15,155 nucleotides of DNA from CAKSST01 sp045535505. Its GTDB lineage: Bacteria; Bacillota; Clostridia; Oscillospirales; Acutalibacteraceae. Below are positions 7,001-12,392 of this stretch, piece after piece. Position 1 is the first letter of the stretch. Every line of letters begins with the position of its first letter. Below the pieces are notes generated by a model. It worked only from the letters and a program-made list of their open reading frames with translations. It did no database searches and was not told the origin of the DNA. The translations under genes were made by a program, and so were the position numbers. The stretch spans positions 1-15,155 of the forward strand of contig JAZSLU010000002.1 in the NCBI GenBank assembly GCA_045535505.1, written 5' to 3'.

Positions 7001-7040
7001 AAATTTGATGAAATTTGTTGAATTTTGTATTATTTTGCAA
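7001..7040. repeat. 10-bp phased A/T repeats in the early leader
   Basis: Successive decamers AAATTTGATG, AAATTTGTTG, AATTTTGTAT and TATTTTGCAA lie in register at 10-bp spacing just downstream of the rightward promoter. The first two differ by one base. A-tracts repeated once per helical turn are typical of curved DNA; the degenerate last copies could also be chance in AT-rich sequence. Confidence 0.45.
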
Positions 7041-7067
7041 TTTGAATATGCGGAGGTGATGATATTT

Positions 7068-7265
7068 ATGACCTTAAAAGATAAGTTGATGCCACTTATT
7101 AAGCAAAATAATTTGAGTTTTGAAGAATTTTCTAAAATGGTGGGAATGAGTCCCCAAAGTCTTAATCAAAAAATTGAGAAAGAATGTCTTAACGTTGGAG
7201 AGGCGTATATAATTTCTGATGTTTTGAAATTGGAAAGTCCTGCTAATATATTTTTTTATTATTGA
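7068..7265 (+). CDS. Small HTH protein, Cro-like
   Basis: A 65-aa protein with a helix-turn-helix-like segment (about residues 17-38, FEEFSKMVGMSPQSLNQKIEK). Its place opposite the repressor, as first gene from the rightward promoter, fits a Cro-type lytic regulator or an immunity-region partner. I chose ATG at 7068 because GGAGG (7052-7056) lies 11 nt upstream. The in-frame ATG at 7059 is only 2 nt from that site, and the upstream extension from 7005 has no ribosome binding site. The fold assignment is from the pattern alone. Confidence 0.7.
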   Translation: MTLKDKLMPLIKQNNLSFEEFSKMVGMSPQSLNQKIEKECLNVGEAYIISDVLKLESPANIFFYY

Positions 7266-7344
7266 TTACATTACGGTAATATTTTTTTGCAATACAAATG
7301 GTAAAAAATGGTAAATAAGTAAAAAACAGTTAGGAGAGTTTGTG

Positions 7345-7482
7345 ATGCCAAGATGTGTTTTAGCATCAACAGAGTGCGACGGATGTATGGAATGTTTTAG
7401 AAATGATGAGCATTACAATGATTTTTTTGAAGACAAGGAGCATGAAGATGAAACCAGAAATTCACATTTGCAAGATATGTAA
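7345..7482 (+). CDS. Small Cys-rich phage protein (45 aa)
   Basis: Unrecognised 45-aa protein with Cys4 and a CDGCMEC cluster (Cys11, Cys14, Cys17), followed by an acidic, His-containing tail; this could bind zinc. AGGAGAG (7332-7338) sits 6 nt before the ATG, a good site. Its last 35 bases overlap the next gene in another frame, and the AAGGAG of that gene lies inside it. Supported by start signal and Cys spacing only. Confidence 0.6.
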   Translation: MPRCVLASTECDGCMECFRNDEHYNDFFEDKEHEDETRNSHLQDM

Positions 7483-7699
7483 TAAAGTTTATGAGACGCG
7501 ATACAAACAATCGGAATATTGTTCTGATGAGTGTAGGGCGATTGCAGAAAAGAAAAGACAAGCGGCGAGAGTGCGTGTTGGACGACGTCAAAAAAGAAAG
7601 GCAAATTACATGAGTATAGGCGACATTATTAAGCAAGCAGATATTATGGGAATAAGTTATGGAAAATTTGTGAGTTTAAGGAGTATTGGAAAGATATGA
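7448..7699 (+). CDS. Small zinc-finger phage protein
   Basis: An 83-aa basic protein with a probable zinc site, CKIC...YCSDEC (Cys8, Cys11 and two more Cys near residues 27 and 31), then an Arg/Lys-rich stretch and a C-terminal ISYGKFVSL-type tail seen in small Firmicutes phage proteins. DNA or RNA binding is plausible; the function is unknown. AAGGAG (7435-7440) is 7 nt before ATG 7448; the ATG at 7442 is too close to it. The stop overlaps the next start (ATGA), so it is coupled to the late regulator gene. Confidence 0.75.
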   Translation: MKPEIHICKICNKVYETRYKQSEYCSDECRAIAEKKRQAARVRVGRRQKRKANYMSIGDIIKQADIMGISYGKFVSLRSIGKI

Positions 7700-8136
7700 A
7701 TTGGCAAAAGGAAGCTATTGAAGATTTAAAAAACTATAACAGTCTTAAAGAAGGGGTAAACAGTTTAAAACTTCGTATTTGCAGTTTAAACAACACCTAT
7801 AAGGCTATAAAAAGCGGTGATTTTTATACTATTAAGGTTCAAGGTGGAAAGAACAAGGCTGTTGAAGATAAACTGCTCGAAAATATTGCACAACGTCAGC
7901 GGCTTGAATTATTACTTGAGGCAAATGAGATTTTAGTAAAACGCATAGAGCAGGGCTTACAGGCTTTGAATGAGCAAGAAAGACTTGTTGTTGAAGAACT
8001 TGTTATAAAAGATAAGAAAAATGCAATAATTGAGCTTTCGAGGACGTTGGCTTATGAAAAGTCTAAAATATATACATTAAGGAATGAAGCGTTAAGAAAG
8101 TTTACACGATTTATGTATGGAATAACCGAGTTTTAG
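7696..8136 (+). CDS. Sigma-70 region 4-like late transcription regulator (ArpU/Xpf-type)
   Basis: A 146-aa protein whose C-terminal third (about 93-140, LNEQERLVVEELVI ... AYEKSKIYTLRNEALRKF) has the helix-turn-helix pattern of sigma-70 region 4. The N-terminal part is charged and probably helical. Proteins of this kind (ArpU, RinA, Xpf of PBSX) lie just before terS in Firmicutes phages and switch on late genes. Here the stop codon directly abuts the first of two matching late-promoter modules, and the gene overlaps its upstream neighbour by 4 nt. Role and targets are inferred from fold pattern and position. The protein has no visible sigma region 2, so it more likely acts with host sigma or core polymerase than alone. 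Confidence 0.78.
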   Translation: MNWQKEAIEDLKNYNSLKEGVNSLKLRICSLNNTYKAIKSGDFYTIKVQGGKNKAVEDKLLENIAQRQRLELLLEANEILVKRIEQGLQALNEQERLVVEELVIKDKKNAIIELSRTLAYEKSKIYTLRNEALRKFTRFMYGITEF

Positions 8137-8179
8137 TGGAAAAAGTGCGGACAAAAGTTACGGTTTTGTGTGTTAAAAT
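8137..8179 (+). promoter_or_regulatory. Late promoter module 1, before terS
   Basis: TGGAAAAA (8137-8144), 2 bp, GCGGACAAAA (8147-8156), 17 bp, TAAAAT (8174-8179). It matches module 2 at 10243-10285 in 18 of the first 20 positions, with the -10 in the same register. ACAAAA and TTTTGT (8164-8169) form an inverted repeat around the spacer. There is no normal TTGACA, which fits a promoter needing a phage factor. Confidence 0.75.
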
Positions 8180-8197
8180 ATTAATATAAAAATTTAC

Positions 8198-8228
8198 GCC
8201 TGCACGAATTGGTTCTGCAGGCTTTTTT
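8198..8228 (+). terminator. Intrinsic terminator between late promoter 1 and terS
   Basis: Stem GCCTGCA (8198-8204) with TGCAGGC (8216-8222), possibly extended by an inner GAA/TTC pairing past a bulged C, then six Ts (8223-8228). It can end the early operon, but it also lies about 12 nt after the predicted start of late promoter 1, so late transcripts must read through it or escape it. Confidence 0.8.
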
Positions 8229-8243
8229 AATGGGTGATTTGAT

Positions 8244-8669
8244 TTGAGTAAGGTTTTAACACAAAAACAGATAGAGTTTTGCAAATATTATAGAATTCAT
8301 AATAACGCAACAAAAGCTGCACGGCTTGCCGGATATAGCGATAAAAGCGCAAAGACTATGGGTAGCAGATTATTAAAAAATAAGGATATTATGAAATACA
8401 TAAAACACTCAGAGGAGGAAACTATCGACGTATCTAAAGCTTACGTTGTTGAAAAGTTGGTCGATTTGCTTGAGAGATGTCTTGAGGCAAAGCCTGTTAC
8501 CAAATGGGATGCATCAAAAAAGGAAAACATAGAAACGGGTGTATATACGTTTGACAGCAGGGGTGCTATTAAAGCGCTTGAGCAGCTTACAAAATATCTT
8601 GGAATGAATGATGAAAAGGATGATGGAAAAAACAGCGTGGTGGTGAACATAATAGATGACATTAAATAA
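8244..8669 (+). CDS. terS: Phage terminase small subunit
   Basis: DNA-recognition subunit of the packaging motor. The 141-aa protein starts with LTQKQIEFCKYY and a helix-turn-helix-like segment with Asn-Ala-Thr-Lys-Ala-Ala and Gly-Tyr-Ser (about 17-45), the hallmark of the Terminase_2 family. Start is TTG at 8244 after a weak GGGTGAT site (8232-8238); the ATG at 8229 is out of frame and stops after five codons. Its end overlaps terL by 14 bp, as expected for coupled expression. It lies directly downstream of late promoter 1 and its terminator. Confidence 0.93.
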   Translation: MSKVLTQKQIEFCKYYRIHNNATKAARLAGYSDKSAKTMGSRLLKNKDIMKYIKHSEEETIDVSKAYVVEKLVDLLERCLEAKPVTKWDASKKENIETGVYTFDSRGAIKALEQLTKYLGMNDEKDDGKNSVVVNIIDDIK

Positions 8670-10017
8670 AGATATAAGTTTGAGAGAGGTTGTAGGAGGG
8701 GGATATGATGAATTTTGGAAATGCGAAAAAAGATATCGCGTATTAAAAGGAGGTAAAGGAAGCAAAAAGTCTGCTACGACTGCTTTAAATTTCATTTATA
8801 GAATGATGAAATATAATCAAGCAAATTTGATGGTCATAAGGCAGGTGATGCAGACACACAGAAACTCTACCTTTGCTCAACTTAAATGGGCAATTGAGAA
8901 ACTTGGTGTAGGGCAACAATGGAAAGCAACATGCGAACCACTTGAATTGACATACTTACCTACCGGACAGAAGGTATTATTTAGAGGTTTTGATGACGTG
9001 TTGAAGTTGGCATCTACTACTGTTGATACCGGATATTTATGTTGGGTTTGGATTGAAGAGGCGTTTGAAATTCCTGACGAGACAGCATTTGATAAGTTGG
9101 ACCTATCTGTTCCAAGAGGCGTGGTGCCGTCACCGCTGTTTAAACAAACGACTATAACTTTTAATCCTTGGAATGTAAACCATTGGCTTAAAAGCAGATT
9201 TTTTGATGCGCCTGACGACAATACGGAAGTTTTTTCTACTAACTATCTTATAAATGAATTTTTAGACCAAACGGACAGACTTGTTTTTGAGAGGATGAAA
9301 AAAGAAAATCCAAGACGGTATGCTGTTGCAGGATTGGGTGAATGGGGTGTTAGTGAAGGTAATGTATTTGAGCGTTGGCGAGTTCAGGCTTTTGAGAAAA
9401 CAAATATTGGCATTACAAATGAACAAGATAAAGTAGTTGATAATAGTTGGAAGTTTAGACATATTTTTGGTCTTGACTATGGATATACTAATGACCCAAC
9501 TGCATTTATTGCTGCAGCAGTTAATCCTATTGACCGAGTTTGCTATATTTATGATGAGCATTATGAGCGTAAAATGCTCAACTGCGATATTGCAAAAATG
9601 ATTAAAGATAAGGGATTTGCTAAAGAGAAAATTTATGCAGACAGTTCTGAACCAAAAAGTAATGAAGACTTACGGCGAATGGGGCTGTCAAGGGTTACTG
9701 CCAGTAAAAAGGGACCTGACAGCATACGTGCCGGAATAGCACAAATTCAAGAATATGAATTGATTGTGCATCCCGATTGCAAAAACGTGATTGCAGAGTT
9801 ATCGTCATATTGTTGGCAAAAGGACAAAAGGGATATGGTGAAAAACGTGCCAATTGACAGTGATAACCATCTAATGGACGCATTAAGGTATGCGTTTGAG
9901 GATATAAAAATGTTCAGACCTATTGACCCAAAAATTCAAACGGAAAATAGAGACCCACACAAGTACTATGGTGGGCAGGTGGTTAGGCCGAGTGATTTAT
10001 TAGGAGGATGGAATTAA
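8656..10017 (+). CDS. terL: Phage terminase large subunit (PBSX-type)
   Basis: Packaging ATPase and nuclease that cuts and pumps DNA into the prohead. The 453-aa protein has the ATPase first: Walker A GGKGSKKS (32-39, the Lys-Lys-Ser variant common in the PBSX group), Walker B VWIEE (131-135), and a coupling-motif segment TTITFNPWN (165-173). The RNase H-like nuclease follows, with acidic residues Asp274 in GLDYGYTNDPT, Asp329 in YADSSEP and Asp408 in DNHLMDALRY. All key residues appear present, so packaging should be functional. Length is normal. It overlaps terS by 14 bp and the next gene by 1 bp. Confidence 0.97.
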   Translation: MTLNKDISLREVVGGGYDEFWKCEKRYRVLKGGKGSKKSATTALNFIYRMMKYNQANLMVIRQVMQTHRNSTFAQLKWAIEKLGVGQQWKATCEPLELTYLPTGQKVLFRGFDDVLKLASTTVDTGYLCWVWIEEAFEIPDETAFDKLDLSVPRGVVPSPLFKQTTITFNPWNVNHWLKSRFFDAPDDNTEVFSTNYLINEFLDQTDRLVFERMKKENPRRYAVAGLGEWGVSEGNVFERWRVQAFEKTNIGITNEQDKVVDNSWKFRHIFGLDYGYTNDPTAFIAAAVNPIDRVCYIYDEHYERKMLNCDIAKMIKDKGFAKEKIYADSSEPKSNEDLRRMGLSRVTASKKGPDSIRAGIAQIQEYELIVHPDCKNVIAELSSYCWQKDKRDMVKNVPIDSDNHLMDALRYAFEDIKMFRPIDPKIQTENRDPHKYYGGQVVRPSDLLGGWN

Positions 10018-10238
10018 TGATTAATACAGTTATTCTTATAGTTATTTTAGTGATTTGTTGGATTTTGAGTTGCGCTTATTGCTATAATGCGGGAGCGCGA
10101 TATCAAAATATGCTTCAAAAACAAAGGGTTAAGAGCAATAATGTGATAAAAACAAGTGATATTGAGTTTGAAAAAAACAAAAAGTTTATGCATGAACTTG
10201 AAAATTTATTTTCTTATGACGGTACTGCGCAAGAATAA
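10017..10238 (+). CDS. Small single-pass membrane protein
   Basis: A 73-aa protein with one strong N-terminal membrane segment (about residues 3-25, rich in Ile, Val and Leu) and a charged C-terminal tail. AGGAGG (10002-10007) lies 9 nt before ATG 10017, whose A is the last base of the terL stop (TAATG). The ATG at 10008 directly follows that site and is less likely. Most phages have the portal gene at this point, so a membrane protein is unexpected. One segment and no lysis genes nearby make a holin doubtful; inner-membrane attachment or superinfection functions are possible. Not recognised. Confidence 0.7.
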   Translation: MINTVILIVILVICWILSCAYCYNAGARYQNMLQKQRVKSNNVIKTSDIEFEKNKKFMHELENLFSYDGTAQE

Positions 10239-10242
10239 AGCA

Positions 10243-10285
10243 TGGAAAAATCGCGGACAAAAAGTGTGCCCTTTTGTAATATAAT
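10243..10285 (+). promoter_or_regulatory. Late promoter module 2, before scaffold and capsid
   Basis: TGGAAAAA (10243-10250), 2 bp, GCGGACAAAA (10253-10262), 17 bp, TATAAT (10280-10285). Same layout as module 1. The inverted repeat is ACAAAA...TTTTGT (10257-10262 and 10272-10277), here 2 bp wider than in module 1, while the GCGGACAAAA to -10 distance is unchanged. The better -10 could give the capsid genes extra transcription. Confidence 0.75.
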
Positions 10286-10293
10286 AGTATTGT

Positions 10294-10323
10294 AAAAAAG
10301 CAACCGAAAATGGTTGTTTTTTT
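10294..10323 (+). terminator. Intrinsic terminator or 5' hairpin after late promoter 2
   Basis: Stem AAAAAAGCAACC (10294-10305) with GGTTGTTTTTTT (10312-10323), 12 bp with one G-T pair and a GAAAAT loop, ending in seven Ts. It starts within about 2 nt of the predicted transcription start. It could stop read-through from terL, and from promoter 2 would form the very 5' end of the transcript. Confidence 0.75.
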
Positions 10324-10375
10324 ATTGTCGAATGACAAAAAATATCGGCAACCATACCGAAAGGAGAAAAAGAAA

Positions 10376-11119
10376 ATGGATAAAGAAATTGCTTTAGAGG
10401 AAACCACACCGACAGAGCAACCAAACGAGCAAACTGTTGCTAATGATTTGCCAGTACAGGACGAGGGGGAATCTATGACTGATGAACCTAAAGAACTTAA
10501 AATTCCCATTAAGTATAACAAGCAACACATAGAATTAAGTGTTGAACAGGCAAGTGAACTTGCGCAAAAGGGAATGAAATTTGACGATATGCGTTCTGTG
10601 ATGGACAAGCTTTCTTACCTGAGCGCATCGACAGGTAAGAGCACACAAAGGCTGATTGATGATTTGTTTGATGAAAAAGAAAAGGAACTTTCCGACCGCG
10701 TACGAGAAATGGCGGGTGATGATGAGGCTTTGTTTTCAAAGTTGTTAGAATATGAACATTCAAAGCATCAAAAGGCTTATGAAAAGGTTTTGGGAAAGCA
10801 AAGCGATATAGAAGATTTTAATCGCAATGCTGAAAACGAACGTATTGCGGAACAGTTTATCGAGCTGAGCAAGGAATTTCCTGAGATTGAAAAGGTTAGT
10901 GCTGTACCAAAGCAAACCTTTGAAATTGCTTTAAAGAACAATATCAGCTTGTTTGATGCACATTTGAGATATAAGCATTATGAAGATGCCAAAATTAAAA
11001 GAGCAGAAAAGGAGCAGGAGTTTGCTGCATTAAGTTCTGCAGGTTCGCAGCAAAGTAGTGCTATATCGACCGATAACGTTCAAGATGCATTGATTAAAGG
11101 CATCTGGAGTAAAAATTAA
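10376..11119 (+). CDS. Phage capsid scaffolding protein
   Basis: Internal scaffold that shapes the prohead and is later removed. The 247-aa protein has an acidic, low-complexity N-terminus rich in Glu, Thr and Pro, then charged helical sequence with coiled-coil character (about 90-220), and a Ser/Gln-rich C-terminus ending in basic residues (GIWSKN) that could contact the capsid protein. AAGGAG (10361-10366) is 9 nt before ATG 10376. The frame is open further upstream, but without a good ribosome binding site. It lies 18 bp before the major capsid gene. Identification rests on composition and position; no protease domain is visible. Confidence 0.85.
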   Translation: MDKEIALEETTPTEQPNEQTVANDLPVQDEGESMTDEPKELKIPIKYNKQHIELSVEQASELAQKGMKFDDMRSVMDKLSYLSASTGKSTQRLIDDLFDEKEKELSDRVREMAGDDEALFSKLLEYEHSKHQKAYEKVLGKQSDIEDFNRNAENERIAEQFIELSKEFPEIEKVSAVPKQTFEIALKNNISLFDAHLRYKHYEDAKIKRAEKEQEFAALSSAGSQQSSAISTDNVQDALIKGIWSKN

Positions 11120-11137
11120 AATTTAAGGAGAAAATAT

Positions 11138-12319
11138 ATGTCAATTAATTCAATAGAAACTGCCACCCGTTTTAGTGGTGAGCTTGATAAAGTTTTGGTT
11201 CAAAAATCTGCCGTTGGCTTTTTGAGCGATAATGCATTTAGTGCAAATTTTGTTGGTGCAAAAACTGTTAAGATTCCTTCAATTGAACTGCAGGGATTAG
11301 GTGATTATGACCGTGACAGCGGCTTTTTACAGGGTACTGTAACTGTTTCAAACACTGCTTATGAAATGAAACAGGACAGAGCAAGATCATTTCAGATTGA
11401 CAGAGAGGATATGGATGAAACAGGTGTTGCTAATCTTGCGGGTGAGATTTTGGGTGAGTTTGTTCGTACAAAGGTTTGTCCTGAGACCGATGCATACGTA
11501 ATTTCAAAATTAGCCGGTATTGCTTTTAACCGCAATCACGTTGTTTCAACAGACGATGCTAAAAATGCTTACGAGGCATTTGTTAAAATGCAGAGTGCTG
11601 TTCAAGAAGAAGTTGGCTTTGATGAGGAACTGGTTGCTTTTGTTGATTCAGTGTATTGGGCTAATTTAAAAACATCAAGCGAGATTTCAAAAGCTATTGA
11701 TGTTTCTGAATTTAAGCAGGGTGATATTAATTTGAAGGTGCGTTCAATTGACGGCATTCCCATTATCCCCGTATCTTCTGCAAGAATGAAAACTGCTTTT
11801 GAGTTTGCAGCAAATAGCGCAGGAGGTTTTGTTCCTGCTGATAATGCTAAAGAAATCCGTATGCTTATGCTGCCTAAAAAAGCAGCGATGCTTATAAAGA
11901 AGAGCGAAAAGGTTAGAATGTTTACACCTGAGCAAAATTTAAAGGCAGATGCTTATAAATTTGATTACAGAATTTATTATGATGTTTTTGTTAAGACCGC
12001 TTATATTGATTCTGTTTTTGCTTATGTTGATGCAGCAAGTATTGCTATTGTTGGTGATGATGTCGATATTATGGCTATTAACGATGGCGGCATTTTGAGT
12101 GTAAATGCGGTTGCAAGTCGAGAGGGTGCTAAGGTTGAATATCAGTGGTATTGTGCTGATGATGAAAATAAGACAAATGCACAAAAGATTGTTGGTGCAA
12201 CAAATGAAGAGTTAGATGTACAAACCATTCTTTCCGAGGGTACATATTATGTTTATTGTGTTGTCACAGTAGATGGATATTTTACCAAGGAAAGCAAACT
12301 TTACGTTGTTACAGAATAA
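11138..12319 (+). CDS. Major capsid protein with C-terminal Ig-like domain
   Basis: Structural shell protein. The N-terminal ~300 of 393 residues look like an HK97-fold coat protein, with a segment of YEMKQDRARSFQIDREDMDETG type (about 75-97) and a C-terminal part of that domain typical of Firmicutes phage capsids. Residues about 310-393 form a separate domain with the Ig-like pattern: VEYQWY (Trp337), GATNEEL, then EGTYYVYCVVT (Cys374). Such domains often decorate virion surfaces and bind glycans. TTTAAGGAG (11122-11130) gives a strong ribosome binding site 7 nt before the ATG, fitting high expression. The domain split is inferred from sequence pattern. Confidence 0.9.
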   Translation: MSINSIETATRFSGELDKVLVQKSAVGFLSDNAFSANFVGAKTVKIPSIELQGLGDYDRDSGFLQGTVTVSNTAYEMKQDRARSFQIDREDMDETGVANLAGEILGEFVRTKVCPETDAYVISKLAGIAFNRNHVVSTDDAKNAYEAFVKMQSAVQEEVGFDEELVAFVDSVYWANLKTSSEISKAIDVSEFKQGDINLKVRSIDGIPIIPVSSARMKTAFEFAANSAGGFVPADNAKEIRMLMLPKKAAMLIKKSEKVRMFTPEQNLKADAYKFDYRIYYDVFVKTAYIDSVFAYVDAASIAIVGDDVDIMAINDGGILSVNAVASREGAKVEYQWYCADDENKTNAQKIVGATNEELDVQTILSEGTYYVYCVVTVDGYFTKESKLYVVTE

Positions 12320-12331
12320 TAAACATTAATA

Positions 12332-12365
12332 AAATATCGAGCGTCCGTAAGGATGCTCGATATTT
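12332..12365 (+). terminator. Long hairpin between capsid and portal genes
   Basis: A 15-bp stem (12332-12346 with 12351-12365, one G-T pair) is closed by a GTAA tetraloop of the stable GNRA type. The tail is TATATATTATTT, not a clean T-tract, so it may terminate only partly. It would keep capsid mRNA abundant and stable while lowering portal expression, matching the virion need for hundreds of capsid copies and twelve portal copies. Confidence 0.65.
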
Positions 12366-12392
12366 ATATATTATTTGATTGGTGGGAGAAAA

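Noticed and set aside
7265..7288. Possible terminator after the Cro-like gene: ATTAC...GTAAT followed by seven Ts.
   Set aside because: The stem has only five mostly A/T pairs; too weak to call, and the downstream early genes appear to share the transcript.
10301..10355. Alternative pairing of ATGGTTG (10310-10316) with CAACCAT (10349-10355), which would compete with the terminator stem like an attenuator.
   Set aside because: The competing strand is transcribed only after the terminator, so it cannot prevent termination during transcription. It may be chance in a short AT-rich leader.
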